Source of the DNA: Eumeta japonica
Taxonomy: Eukaryota; Arthropoda; Insecta; Lepidoptera; Psychidae
DNA: 64,000 bases
NCBI GenBank assembly: GCA_005406025.1
Contig: BGZK01001012.1
Span: 62,001 to 126,000, forward strand
Direction: 5' to 3'
Each line of letters opens with the position of its first letter. Position 1 is the first letter of the stretch. The notes beneath the pieces are model-generated. The model did not search any database. It saw nothing but the letters and a program-made list of their open reading frames with translations, and was not told where the DNA came from. The translations under genes and the position numbers were made by a program. Shown piece by piece: positions 36,561 through 48,677 of this stretch.

Positions 36561-38051
36561 GAATATTGTAAAATAAGACAGCGAGAATTATCGACAAGAT
36601 GGTAATTTAGCACCATTCATTTGATGGATAGGCAGTCCGATAAGGAAAATGTTTTGTTTGTCACTCAGTAATTCCACTGATATCTTAGTGATCTTAGCAA
36701 TAAACAATAGCGCACTAATAATCTTAAAAGTCATGTATGAAATTACATGTCGCAGAGCATTACCCGCGCTTGTCTTGTATGGACAAGTTTGAATCGCAAG
36801 TCGGCACGGGTTATCGTTTAAAAAAAGGGGCTAATTTTTTTTCTAGGTAATATTGGGTGATTACGAAAGTTTTAAGAAGGTATGCGTAAAAATATATCTA
36901 ACTTGAAATTTAAGGGACACCCTAATATATGTATATATATTATAAATAGGTCAGACGAATTCTCAATTCTCTTATATTTATATGGGATACATTTATAACC
37001 TGATCTTACCTTATTGCGCATACCCACTTGATTTCTAACTCCTGAACGAGTATTTTTCTTAACGTTTTTAACCCAATATGAAGTATTCAGAGATTTTTAT
37101 GTCGCCCTTTTCAGTTTGTGTCAGGTTTTTGTCACCCTACTGCTGAAGCATGCTGCTTCGCAACTTTTTTTTTATTGACGACGCTTGAACCTTGCGTTTT
37201 ATACGTTCACCTAATACGATATGTAAGCCGGTAATGTACTATGGATGTATGTATTTTCATTCATCACCATTATGTGGACGATTCCTCTGTAATCAGGATT
37301 TTAATTCGGTACCATCCAGATCTAATATAATTCTCTTGACTACTTGGTCAAAACCGTTTGACTGACTTTAAATATCGTTGAAGATCCTGGTGCACCATGT
37401 TCTACATTCTTCAATATATTTTTTCTGACTGTGAAAAAGAAAGATAATTCAATTCGAAGAAGAATTTGCATGTCCTTAATATGATTGGATTAACGTAGTG
37501 GCCAAGAAAAAACAATTCATATTTTAAAATGAAAATCTTGTAAGTTTATTATAAAATTTATCACAATATCATCTGTTATATGTTACATAGAGTATGGCTA
37601 AGTTGTAATTCTTTATTTCTGAGATTTTTTTACGATTATATAACTTGTATAAAATCTTAAGTTTTGAATATTGTTATATATCTTATTACGTCGTATGTTT
37701 TCATTCCTAAAATCACAAAATAAGAAATCTCGTTAAAAGATGAATAATAAATTATACAACTCAGCGATATTGAGTGTGATAGACATATTTTTAAAATTTG
37801 TTGTTCAATATGAACACGAATATTTATAAAAAATTCTAAATTTCAAAACAAGCCATTAATTATTACACCTTTCAATATTAATGTCATACCTACGTATTTA
37901 CATATACTCCATAATCAGAAATGCATATGAAAATAATATCTTTCAATTTTGCATCGCTACTTAGTTTTTACTAAGTGATAAACTAATCTCAGCTAATAAA
38001 TTCTTAATGTAAATAATAGTACTCATTTTTAAACATTGCTTTTTGTTCCAG
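36561..38051. other. No gene recognised; sequence before a candidate exon
   Basis: AT-rich DNA with a (TA)n-like string near 36925. It ends in a TTTTTGTTCCAG acceptor for the exon that follows. Confidence 0.5.
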
Positions 38052-38216
38052 ATCCTAGGCAAGCCAGTGATTCAACAGCGCATCCTGCCGAGCCCGGCGG
38101 TCTCCATCGACCTGCCGGCCGCGCGCCCCACTTACGACCCCATGGGCAGTGACGAGAACACCAACATCATTTTGAGGCCTTGGAAGATCTTCGGGCCCTT
38201 TGTAGATACCGTCCAG
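38052..38216 (+). CDS. Candidate internal exon, product unknown
   Basis: A 165-bp, 55-codon open stretch, much richer in G+C than its flanks. It is preceded by a good acceptor (TTTTTGTTCCAG) and followed by CAG|GTCGTT, a usable but weak donor. It starts and ends in phase 0. The translation begins ILGKPVIQQRILPSP, continues AVSIDLPAARPTYDPMGSDE and ends ILRPWKIFGPFVDTVQ. I do not recognise the family, and there are no cysteines, membrane segments or low-complexity tracts. The other two plus frames close quickly. The phase fits the Beat-like exon at 43560 (intron of 5343 bp). The residues, however, do not look like the first half of the Ig domain that exon needs, so it may belong to another gene or an alternative transcript. 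If the donor is not used, the frame ends at a TGA at 38244. Confidence 0.5.
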
Positions 38217-38269
38217 GTCGTTACCATCTCTTGTATCCCGTACTGATAATCGCATTTTTTTATTGGTAT

Positions 38270-38835
38270 TTTAAGAGTTTTTATTTAGTTTCGCCTGACC
38301 GGTGTCCGGTCTTTAGTCAAATCTTGCAAGTTCAATTTGAACCCACTTCCCGATTTTCGATTGAGCTGAAATTTTGATGCATACGCAAATAAGGTGACAA
38401 TGCAATAATCTGGTACCATCGAGATGATCTGACGATAGATTAGAACTCTTTCACGATGCACAGTATAGACATGAAATTTTGTATATGCATTTAATTGTAA
38501 TATCCCGGTCTAAGAACCATCATGTTATGGCTACTGCACCCACTATTAGCTCACGGCGAGGAAACTCCTCAACGACAAACAGCACAGGCACGTTAGAATA
38601 AGACTATAAGGATTAAGTTAAAGTACGATTTTGGATATTAATTTAATTATTATAGCAATTTTTAAACACCAATATCACATAGTTGCTGCACTGAGGTTTG
38701 CCTTGCGTTGAGGGAACTGCTCAACTATGAACAGCACAAACGCGAAATTCTGTATATGTATTTAATGTGATAACTCATTCTAAACACTATTACGACATGA
38801 CTGATGTACCCCTAGTGGGCTCCCACTAACAGGAT
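38270..38835 (+). repeat. Dispersed repeat with an internal repeated module
   Basis: It begins with GCAAGTTCAATTTGAACCCA and CTTCCCGATTTTCGATTGAG, then GGTACCATCGAGATGATCTG. I recall this string as a widespread lepidopteran repeat. A module with AAATTTTGTATATGCATTTA, then GGAAACTCCTCAACGACAAA and CAGCACAGGCACG (38472-38591), recurs in rearranged form at about 38690-38830 (GGAACTGCTCAACTATGAA, CAGCACAAACGCG, GAAATTCTGTATATGTATTT). A related scrap lies at 48186-48215. Confidence 0.6.
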
Positions 38836-40529
38836 GCAAGCAAATCCGCGGGCAAAAGATTACTTTTAAATTGGAATTTAAAGCTGGCTATAAAAAATTA
38901 GTAATTATTTAAAATATATATTACAACATTGTTAATAATTACTAAGCTAGTTATATTACTATCATATAATACAACACTAAAAAGTAAAAAATAACTAATT
39001 TTTAAAAAAAAATGTAAATGTGAGCTTTTTACCATAAAAAAGTAAAAAATTAAAATAAACTCATCTCGATTACATACAATCCATTTTCTACATTTTAATT
39101 ATTGATCGACATTAAATTTCGTTCTGTTTTTTCAAACCATTATATTACCAGAATAAAAACACATATTACATTCGACGACAGGAAAGAAAAAAAGCAAGTG
39201 TATAACACGATGTTTTGTGACAATATGATGGTTCGACAAAAAAGAAGGAACTTTAATGTAGATCAACAACTAAAATGTAGAGAATGGCGTGTTTTTAGTC
39301 GAGGTAATTTTATTTTTAACATTTTATTTCTTTTTTAATCATGTAAAAGTTTGTTTTCAAAATTTTTTCCAATACCATTTTTTTTTAATTTACTTATTCG
39401 CCATATGACTCTTTTTCACGCTAGAAAACAACTTAGCTTTCATTATGATGCTTTATCATTATTACGGTAATTATTACTTTTGTCACGACCTCCTTTTAAA
39501 TCTGTTTTTAACAAAAAAAAAACACCATCAAATTGAACCATGATTTAGAATCAGCCTGTAACAGTAATTTTTTATCACAAGCGTATTCAAAAAGATAATG
39601 CACTCAAAATCTCAACTTACAAAAGACATGCAGTGTGTAATATTTTAAAAGCTGGGTAAAAATAAAAATAATCCACTAAAGAGTACAGTATAATCCAAGA
39701 AAATGTTAATAGTTTATTTCTAAATATAAAAAGCCTCGTATCAAAAATTACAAATAAAATTTCTTATCATATACGATGAAGGGATTCATGAAAAAGGAGA
39801 AGTGGTATGGTGATTTAAGCTAAAAACTCATTATTAAGTATCTCTGTGGTCAAAACTCACACCCAGTACCTTCTGCCTTGAAAGCATCACGCTGAGCTCT
39901 CAGTCAGCACCGCTCGGTTCATAAGTCCTGGAGTCGTTTTAATGTAGGCACAAACGCGAGTCTATTAAGCGCGAATACAATCCAGGGAGTACGCTCAGCG
40001 CAGGACGCGATGGACAAATCCATTTCGGTTTGATTAAATGTCCTCGAACTGGATATCTTTCGCCACACACCACACCTTAGAACGTCAAAACTTCCGGCAA
40101 ATTCATCAAACTGACCGTCTGAAATTGTAGCTTTGAGCCACACTGATGACGCATAGACACAGTTACTTTGTCCAATTATGTTTTATAGGAATGCAGACTT
40201 GTATTATTATGGATACTTTGGTTTTCTTTCATTGGAAACATGTACAGATCGAAATAAATAAGAACAAAGAATATACAGAACCATTTTTGCTGATTCTCGC
40301 CGAAATATCCAGTCTTGTCGCTTTTCTCAAAAACCTGGCCGGAAGTTGCAGTATCCATCAACAAGTTTAATATCACCAAACGGTAAAATAATATCAAAAT
40401 ACTCAAGGCTCATATTTCACACTGCTTGCGTTTGATGATTTTTGAACCCTTATCACACTTGAAGACAATTATTTTTTAATTTTAATGAAATAAGTAATCA
40501 TCATATCATATATATTATATTATCATCAT
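38836..40529. other. Intron or spacer, no gene recognised
   Basis: AT-rich at first, more balanced at 39840-40370. Minus frames at 39919-40143 and 40176-40406 and a plus frame at 40146-40370 have no recognisable domain. An unknown repeat could underlie 39840-40370. Confidence 0.4.
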
Positions 40530-40910
40530 AATGACATGTCGGATGTTGAGCTTTGGTGCTGTTTTTAAGATTCGCAACACTGGCGACATTCCCCAGTGGG
40601 ACGTCCCTGTTGCTGCGCGTGCTGTTATCCATGGTGCGCCCTCGAAGTCCTTCGATACGTCTAGTCGCCTCGAGTGCTCGCGCCGAAGTGGCCACAGGCC
40701 ACGCACTCTTTCATATTGAAAGTATGAAACAAACAGCCGTCGGAAGCGCTCGGCTTCACCGAAGATAACCGATCCGCCGGGGAACTACTCGTATGCGTAA
40801 ACATCGGTCGGGTATCGTCGGGCGCCGTCGGGCGTCATCGGGCTCGCGGAGATGTCCTTTGATGGTACAAATGGTACAAACAGCGTTCGAGCGTTTTCCG
40901 CCCCAAGCTA
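40530..40910. promoter_or_regulatory. GC-rich island, possibly repeat-derived
   Basis: Open in several frames on both strands (61-76 codons) with no domain. The minus translation near 40550-40650 (VPLGNVASVANLKNSTKAQH) gave a vague sense of a repeated insect sequence, but I cannot name it. Direct repeats ATCGGTCGGGTATCGTCGGG, CGCCGTCGGGCG and TCATCGGGCTCG lie at about 40803-40850. Confidence 0.3.
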
Positions 40911-41279
40911 AGAGGTTGAAACGTGTCACATTAACGAATATCTATCGGTTAGGTTTAGAGAAGCAAATTACAAATCGAATTACGTTGCAATCAAAAACGA
41001 ATGTGATTGCGATCATTTATTAATCAATGATAACCAAAATTGGCAATCTATTTCTCAAACAACAGCTTAAAATCGGCCACGCGGTAACATATATATGTAT
41101 ATAAAAATATACATTAAGCTTAAAGTGTCGGTATCCCTTTTTAGAATAAACTACAGTTACTCAATATAAATTTGATATTATTTTAAAGATAATTGCTTGC
41201 TGTCTGTGCGTCAATAATTAAAAAAAATATTGCTTTTGTATTTGTAAATAATTAATTATTGTATAACAATCTCTATAAA

Positions 41280-41475
41280 TAAAAATCAATGTATATTTGT
41301 CCTCTATTCGTGCCTGATCCGTTATACACCGTGAAACTTTGGTGATATATTGTATGCACGCCTAGGAAGGTTTCTAAAGAAAAAGAAAACTAGCATTTGT
41401 CCCCGGTTTTATCCGCGTATTTGTATTATTAAACCGAATTAACGAACCAATTCTACTAATTATTTCACTAGACAT
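41280..41475. repeat. Probable dispersed repeat fragment
   Basis: The series TTGTCCTCTATTCGTGCCTG, CCGTGAAACTTTGGTGATAT and TTTATCCGCGTATTTG is in the style of lepidopteran non-autonomous elements ('...gaaatttggtat...'). No ends were identified. Confidence 0.3.
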
Positions 41476-42129
41476 ATTTGCGCAATTCTTGACTAAATTA
41501 GACTGCTAAAATTTACTTTCGGCTTCATCCATGAATTTATGTTCCTTAGGCGGTTTTAATATTTTTTTTTAATCCAGATACTCTATCCCTGAGTAATATA
41601 CCTTATATTTTATTTTGATATTAGCATTACTCTCCGGTTTTGTCCAAATCAGAACTGAGACTGGTAGCGGAATGCGAATTGAAAACTGAATGGAGAGCTA
41701 AATCAAGAAAGGTAGATTACGTGGGCATAAAAGAAACTCATAGTATTATAAATAAAAGCACCTGAAACTTATATCGCGATTTAGCACTTGATTACGATCT
41801 TGGTCTTATTTCCATACCCGCTCTTCATTCTACCCCTATCCTGGTTCTTATGACTGTCGCGGCGATAGCTGTAATTTCAGTTTCAATTCAGACGCTAGTA
41901 CGGATTATAAGAATTGCTTTTGAAATTCTGCCGTAAAAGGTATCTTATTTCAATGTCCATTACACTAGCAACTTGTACCTACGGACATAAAATTTCACAG
42001 GAATCAGTCGAAACGTCAAACTGGCAAAGTAAAATTAACAATAATTTATTTAAATGTCCGAAACAAAAATTCCCTATGATATTTTCTATAGTACAAGCGT
42101 TATATTCAAAACTATTAAGCCTTTTACTA

Positions 42130-42173
42130 AGGAATTTTAGAAATACTTTCAAGTAAGTATTTCTAAAATTCCT
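42130..42173. repeat. 19-bp perfect inverted repeat, 6-nt loop
   Basis: AGGAATTTTAGAAATACTT (42130-42148) is followed by loop TCAAGT and its exact reverse complement (42155-42173). Too short for a typical pre-miRNA. Probably a mobile-element or palindrome remnant. Confidence 0.9.
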
Positions 42174-43559
42174 ACTTACGTATTACGTTAAAAAAATACA
42201 TTGCATTGATACTACTAACTAAGCTATTGATGTATAAAACTTTAAGAAAATCGAATGGAGGCAAGCTGTAAAAATAGAACAAACGTGAAAACAAACAAGC
42301 GTATATTTTTTTTCATTTATTATTATTATTATTAAGTAATAATTTGTGCAATTCCGGCATGATTTATTGTCATGTTGTTTAATATAAACTTTTTCCACGC
42401 GAGTTTGCCCACGTGGACTAATATTACGGATCTTCATCTTTTATACTGAACCATTTTCAATTCTCGTCCCGGTATTGTTTCCAATTTCAATCGCGTGCAC
42501 GGTCTTGGTTCTAATTCTGGACTCGTACTCGGTTTCGCCTCCGGTCCTGTTCTAAATTTCTGTCCGATTTGCTCGAGCGCAGAAAATAGGGTTCAAGTTT
42601 TAAGTCCTTATAACAACAAAATACGCTAGTATTATGACATTTATGGGCCTTAAATGCTAACAATTATTATTTGCCTTATAACTACGCAGGCTAAATATTT
42701 AAACGAGGATAACTTTTTCTGCTATCCGATTTATTTGAAATAAAGCTTATATTCTGCTCCGAACCAAGTTCTACCTATCTGTGAAAACGGCATTAAATTC
42801 CGTTTAGAAAATTCAGAGATGTGCACAAACAGATAGAAAGCAGACAGACATTTTTTTTAATATCGTTGTTTTTTATTATATTGCCTTTCTTTTCGTAAAG
42901 TCATACATACCTTTAGTGTACAGACAAATTGGGCTCTACTGTTTTAGTATATTTTTACTAACTGTACTCACAAGCTAAAAATAAAACGACAAAACAATTT
43001 TCCTGTAAAAAAAATATATTCGAGAATAGAATTCTTTAAATAAACAAAACGCCCCGCGTGCTCTCGCACCCCACGCGAGGGCCTTTGTCAGCATCGGCGA
43101 TTTTAACATTTGTTTACAATTTTATTTTTAAATAAATTTATTTTTTGAGATGGTGTTTTCGTATGACAGATATGATTTGTTTACAACTTTTTGTACCGGA
43201 TGATTCGAGACCTTTTTGGAAGGCCAATCAGCAAACGTAAATAGTGGAATGTAACAAGCAGAAATGAAGTTTTATTTCTGTGATCAGTACGTTCACAAGT
43301 CAAGTGCGATACTAACAAGCAATTAACTGATTCCGGAGAATTTAATTTTGACTCTGTATTTCTGAATTTTCTGCTCTTCTACGTAAATACGTAAGAAAGG
43401 AAGGAAATCATTTCATCTAATCTCAATATTCGAATCTCCGATAGGGTCATTTCGTAACAATATATATAAATGAATAAAAGATGATAGAAATAGTAGTCTA
43501 GCTCAAGTAAATTTCAAAAATAAATCCAAAGGGATTGACTAAACTATATTCCTTTCTAG
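42174..43559. other. Intron or spacer with a small GC palindrome
   Basis: AT-rich, except for a CCCCGCGTG ... CACGCGAGGG imperfect palindrome at about 43050-43082. It ends with a TTCCTTTCTAG acceptor for the next exon. Confidence 0.5.
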
Positions 43560-43848
43560 GAAGGTGAACTGCTGCCAAGCCAGGATACCGTGTTCTTGCC
43601 CACCCCCATGGCCGGCCCCGGTGCCGACGACGACGCGGCAGACGTGCCGCCGACTTCGGCGTCCAACCGCGTCGCGTCTCTCAGCCAACTGTCGTTCATG
43701 GTGCGGCCGGACAGTTTCGAGAGAGGACAACTGCGGCTCACTTGCATAGCCAGCGTCTACGGCGTGTACAGCGAGAGAGCTGAGCTGGTGATAAACGAGG
43801 AGAGGCCGCAGATCGCGTCGGTCCTGGGCACCAGGGATTCTGGTCAAG
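43560..43848 (+). CDS. Beaten path-like immunoglobulin-domain exon
   Basis: A 289-bp GC-rich exon with acceptor TTCCTTTCTAG and donor CAAG|GTTCGT, starting in phase 0 and ending in phase 1. It encodes 96 residues, EGELLPSQDTVFLPTP at the start, and then a loop rich in Ala/Asp. Next are SLSQLSFMVRPDSFERGQ, LRLTCIASVYGVYSERAEL and VINEERPQIASVLGTRDSG. This is the second half of an Ig fold. 'L.F.V....F..G.LRL.C.A...' with the domain's second cysteine (in LTCIAS), followed by E-rich sequence, is the pattern of the second Ig domain of insect Beat proteins. Beat proteins are secreted or membrane-anchored partners of Sidestep receptors in axon guidance. The matching first half (a cysteine and the WxING tryptophan) should be in the preceding exon, which I did not find. 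Which Beat paralogue this is cannot be decided. Read-through of the donor meets a stop near 43891. Confidence 0.7.
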
Positions 43849-44902
43849 GTTCGTGGCTTTCCTTCTTTTCCATATGTCACGCTTTTGTATAAGATTTTAC
43901 CAGCTTTGCCAGCTGTGGGTGTACGCATGCATTTTATTAACCAATGAGGATGATTCAGCTAACGTCGACGCATCATAGTAAAATCACTTATACCGCCAGG
44001 TGTTAGCATTCAAAATAAAAAACCTATACAGTATATAACGACGTGAAAGTGTTGAACGAATTATTTAATTTTGTCTTATTTTTTAAATATTATAGGAATT
44101 TTAATAAAATAAAAAGATTTCGTTAACTATGTCATTTTTTTATAATAGTAAATTTTGAAAACTCTAATCGTTCATTATTCTTTTTCATATATTTCTATTC
44201 GATTATATTTTCTTCTCATCTGTTACATTTTAATAATGACTTAAATACGGTGACAAAAACTCGATGTTTTGAAACTGGCAGAGCCCTTTATACTAAAGCA
44301 ATCTAATTTGCCAAGCTATTTAAAAGAATTGACATGCAGCAGTAATGTGAAGAAATATCCAAAAAACACAAAACTGTGCATTAAAACATGCACAAAAAAA
44401 AAATTGGTTCTTCTATCAAAATTGTGATTCGCGTGATGAAGTGTCTTGATTCCATACGAGCCTAACAAGACCTTAGACACTTCAAATAAGATGATTTTGA
44501 TTGATTATTATTATTCAATTGACTAGTCAACTATATTGCTCTTATTATTATTAGTTAACTAAGCAATTTAGATCTTATTCAGAATGAATACGAAAAATGG
44601 CTATACCGACTAAGTTATCTTAATAAATTCAATTAATACTTAGTCAATATCGAAAAGAAAATTATTATAATAACTAACTCACTTTAATAAAGTCAACTAA
44701 GACCATAATCACTACCAACATAGAAATGATTACAGTAATTGATTCAGCTTGATAAATTCAATTTAGAACTTGTTACAGTTGAACCATATAATGTTTAATA
44801 TGATCAAATTTAATTACTTGAATCAACTACGAAACTTCTTTAATACTAATTGGTAACATTATAATGACAATTAAGTTATTCTTGTTTAAATCCACTAAAG
44901 AC

Positions 44903-45093
44903 TTTTCCCACCATCTAATTTTAAATTGACTTTCAACATAAAGTCCCTTTTTAAAATTAACGTTACGGTCTACATTCTCCTTTTAATTATTGTTAGAGCT
45001 AAAAAACCGTTAAAAGAAGGACGTGGAACGCAAAAATACTTTTAAAAGTGACTTTTTGCTGAAAGTCAGTTTAAAAGGAGATGGTGGAAGAGG
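44903..45093. mobile_element. Foldback MITE of about 190 bp
   Basis: The left end (TTTTCCCACCATCTAATTTT, then AAATTGACTTTCAACATAAA) is the imperfect reverse complement of the right end (TTTTTGCTGAAAGTCAGTTT, then AAAAGGAGATGGTGGAAGAG). The inner halves also pair imperfectly (CTTTTTAAAATTAACGTTA against ACTTTTAAAAGT-side sequence), so the whole element folds into one long hairpin. The target duplication was not resolved and the superfamily is unknown. Confidence 0.7.
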
Positions 45094-45689
45094 CTCTAAG
45101 TAACATTTTGTTTACTTGAGTCAGTTCTGCATTAATAAATCGTACTAAACTTTAAGAATGCCCATGAGTCCGCATAAAAGTTCACTCTCAATCACATGTA
45201 AAGCATTATTTGATAGTTGATATGTTCTACATTTAAGAGTGAAGTGAAGTACGACATATTAGTTAGGACAGCACCTCCAGTGCTAACTCAAACGTCGCCT
45301 CAAAGTTGAGTATGATATATCACTACACGTCTAAGTATTATAATCACTTTGAAAATTAGTGCCAACATGACATTCTGCTCCAAACACAACCGGCCTCGAT
45401 CGTAATTATCACGGCCGTGTGCTGTGCTGTATTTCATATATCAGCAATTATAGAAAACTAAAGTTGAGGTTCAAAGTCTTCTATGAGAAGAAACATGAAG
45501 TAAAACCTATTTATGTTCAAATTATCATACATTATAAATAATTCATAGAACAAGTCACATTTAAAAAAAACTAATTTCTTGTCTAAAATTGAATCCTAAA
45601 AATAAATCTCATTATTTTATGTAATCGACACATGTGACAAATTTAAATAAAATAAAACAAAAATAAATAGTAAGAAAATACTTGTTTAT

Positions 45690-46110
45690 TAATTTTTAAA
45701 CAGTGTAATACAATGTTACATATTTTTTGCTATTGTTAAAATATTTATGTTCCAAGGTGTCGGCGGTATTAATGAATGGTAGAAATCTTGTGTGCTGTGT
45801 TTGGTTCTTTCTTTCGTTCCTTATACGTTTGGTACATGACACTTGGTCTTCAACATCAACACCAACCAACAATACAACTATCTCATTCACTAATGCAACT
45901 ACGTCTGACTCTTCGCAAGTAATACAAATAAGTAGTAAATGAATAAACAAAGAAGTCACGAACTAAATAATCTGATTTTAACTCGAGCGGCACACAAACA
46001 ACTATTCTTGCAACTATTGATTAACGATATGCGCTAGATTTGTTCAGTCGGCTTCGTCTCCTTCCCCCGCGCCGCCCTTTGGGGTAGGGTGGGAAGGGTA
46101 GTAACTTATT
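45690..46110. other. Open frames of unknown meaning and a G/C palindrome
   Basis: A minus frame of 87 codons (45696-45959) and an antisense plus frame of 71 codons coexist. The minus translation has a hydrophobic stretch followed by charged residues and might be a degraded transposase piece, but no family can be named. CCTTCCC/GGGAAGG arms at about 46060-46100 form a GC-rich palindrome. Confidence 0.25.
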
Positions 46111-46548
46111 TTAAATGATAAATTGATTATTTATCTCAACTAATATGAAAATCGTTTTAAGCAATTACTCTCAATAGAATTTGACATTTAATTCATATTT
46201 AATCCAACAATATTAAGTATTAAAGGTGATCATTTTATTTTTGTTGTTGTAAAATGATAAATAGTAGAGTAGTTGACGTAAAGAACAGGTATTAGGTAAA
46301 TTAAATACTACTTTATTAATTTAACAATGAAAATAATTAAAACTACTATTTTGTTTCATTATTACAATGAATTTATTCTGAATTGATTTACTATATATGT
46401 GTATAAGTTAACTAAATAAAACTGATCAAATTATGCAAGAAATCAAGTAATGATAGAAACAATGTATATACTTGTTAGAATTAATATAGTACGTACATTA
46501 TTAGTTCAATCATAAATGAACTAGTTGTTACAATGAATCAGTTTTCGT

Positions 46549-46550
<2 letters not shown>

Positions 46551-46601
<51 letters not shown>
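46551..46601. repeat. (TA)n microsatellite
   Basis: Uninterrupted AT dinucleotides for about 51 bp. Confidence 0.95.
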
Positions 46602-46602
<1 letters not shown>

Positions 46603-46629
46603 TTTCACAGTTGTATTGATTAATTTAAC

Positions 46630-46660
46630 GCCAACTAAGAGAAAATCTCTCTTAGTTGGC
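46630..46660. repeat. 13-bp perfect hairpin followed by a T-rich tract
   Basis: GCCAACTAAGAGA (46630-46642) and TCTCTTAGTTGGC (46648-46660) pair around AAATC, and TTTCATTTTT follows. It looks like an intrinsic terminator but has no such role in this setting. Chance or a mobile-element end. Confidence 0.85.
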
Positions 46661-47189
46661 TTTCATTTTTAGAGTGTGATGAATTTTAAAATTTATATTT
46701 TCTGATTATTGTTTATCGCTAAACACATTTTATGAAAATACATGGTGTACCCATTGCAAGATACATTTATTTAAAAACAATTTCATATAGAAATTAATAT
46801 GGTATTAATATTCTATATTTCATATAGAAATTAAGCATACAAATCTTTCACGGCATTTCGAGTTACGGATAAGTTCAGAAACAGACCTTCAAACCAATTT
46901 AATAAAACTTGATGCTGCATTTTACGTTCGAGGAGTTAGATTTTAACTGCTTTTTTATTGAGTGGTTGTCTGTTTAAAGCCCTTTCCCTTCGGGCGTTAG
47001 CTCATATTAGTATATTACATTATTTATTAGTATCATAATTTTCTTATAGGAGAGCGGTGCATATAAAACAAGCTAGGCTGTGTACTCGTACCTAGATGGA
47101 AAGGTAGACCTCCAAGGCATTCCAATTTGAAACAGAGTCTGTATTAAAACCTAACTATTACTGCTAACTTGTTTGTTTTGTTTTTAATT

Positions 47190-47480
47190 TCACAACACGA
47201 AATAAAGTCAATGAACACGCTCGGAAATCGGTTCCGGTCCGTCTTCGGCGTGAACGCAACAGGAACATAAGCCCGAAAACTTTATCCGCGGCCGTCGCAC
47301 AAAGCCAGACGCGGGCGGGCGCGAGCAAACGTATTCCACTCTGCAATTTAAATATTTACCCGCAATCGACCCGCGGTGCAGTTGCAACTCCGAGCGGCTT
47401 ATGTGTTATGCACCTGTTTAAGTGCATACGAAAATCGGGATATTAGGTATTCTCGTATCGCTGATACAACAGTTCGGAGA
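47190..47480. promoter_or_regulatory. GC-rich island
   Basis: CpG-rich block (GGCCGTCGCAC, GCGGGCGGGCGCGAGC, CGACCCGCGGTGCAG) with AT motifs TTTAAATATTTA. The 60-codon minus frame is not protein-like. Candidate conserved noncoding element. Confidence 0.4.
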
Positions 47481-47819
47481 CGGTCGAGATTAAAAAATAA
47501 ATTTAAACGCTCAAAGTACAAGTAAGTAATAGTTTCTGTTTTGGATAATAATTTATAGATTTTAACAGAAAATATAGAAAATTAAAAGGTTATTTTTAAT
47601 GTTGTACTTTTTATAATAAAAATAATTTTATTATTATAAATATACAGCAGTTCTTATTACAACAGTAATAACACACTTTATTTAAATTTAAAAGAGTGAC
47701 AAATATATGCATGCACACACGTTAAAAAAAAAGAATAATCAAAAAATACATCGAAGAAGATAAGCAATACATTATTATTATTATTATTATTGTATGTATT
47801 GTACGGATATCTAATACCT

Positions 47820-48676
47820 TTAAACGAGCAATTCTTGTATATTCGTTTGTTTATATTTACCAGCTATCTCGGAAACGGCTCTAACGATTTTCATGAAAAA
47901 TTTATATTATGATAAAGTTTAGTGTTTCAAGTTTATCTATATAGGGTTTTTCCCGGGAAAACGCGATTTTCCAAGAAAAAAATTAAAAAACCGGGATATG
48001 AATGCTTACTTACTAAGTGTATATAGATATTTCCCCACGGGCTTTACAGTTACCGTGGAGCAGCGGCTATCACGTATGTTTTCTATGCAGAAGACCCGAG
48101 TTTGAGCCCTAGGGTGTGCATCTTGTTTTTTAATTTTTTTTTTTTTTAACACGCTTATTTTAATTTATATTATTATGTTTTTATCTTGCAAGTTAAATTT
48201 GATCCACTTCCCGGTTGCTTTTTTTTAAATTAATTTTATCAAAAATTACCTCAATATTAGTATTTTTTTATTTTCATGGTTGTTTTTGGAATATTAATTT
48301 GAAAATGTGTCAGTCGTCAGTTGTGGTCCATTCAATGGGAAACGAGTGCCATCTTGTGTTAAAAGATAAAACTACGATCTCAATTAGATCTCAACACGAT
48401 CTCATTAGTAGCACTAAGTAAGTAGTAAAATATGTCGAATATTACAAATTGCACAGAAATCATTAAAAAAATATTTTGGAAACATTAAAATCGCCTCAGA
48501 CAACCATATTTTATAATTTTAATATAACGACACTTGATATTTTACTGGTGACAATGGACTGTTTTTTAATCATCGAAATGAAGTGACATTAGTTTTACAA
48601 CTTGGTATATTAACAGTGTTTTATACACTTAGTGTATCCAAAAAATAATCCGAGCAAAGCTCGGTCGCCCAGCTAG
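47820..48676 (+). mobile_element. Helitron-like non-autonomous element, 3' end resolved
   Basis: The 3' end is textbook Helitron: a 6-bp hairpin CCGAGCAAAGCTCGG (48650-48664), a short spacer TCGCCCAG, then CTAG (48673-48676) followed by T. The 5' part carries CAGCTATCTCGGAAACGGC, TCTAACGATTTTCATGAAA and GGAAAACGCG, which I recall from lepidopteran Helitron families. The exact 5' TC start was not determined, so the left limit is approximate. A SINE-like insertion seems to interrupt it at about 48040-48215. No coding capacity. Confidence 0.6.
48040..48215 (+). repeat. tRNA-derived SINE-like segment
   Basis: TGGAGCAGCGG (48055-48065) resembles an RNA polymerase III box A. GAGTTTGAGCC (48099-48109) resembles box B at tRNA-like spacing. 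A T-run and then CTTGCAAGTTAAATTTGATC and CCACTTCCCGG follow, shared with the repeat at 38318. No complete tRNA fold is present. Confidence 0.4.
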
Positions 48677-48677
48677 T

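Noticed and set aside
45696..45959. Possible PIF/Harbinger transposase fragment on the minus strand
   Set aside because: Only a vague resemblance to the N-terminal part of that family. No catalytic motif or terminal repeats were seen.
46630..46670. Rho-independent terminator-like hairpin plus T tract
   Set aside because: The window is animal nuclear DNA, where such terminators do not operate. Probably chance or a mobile-element end.
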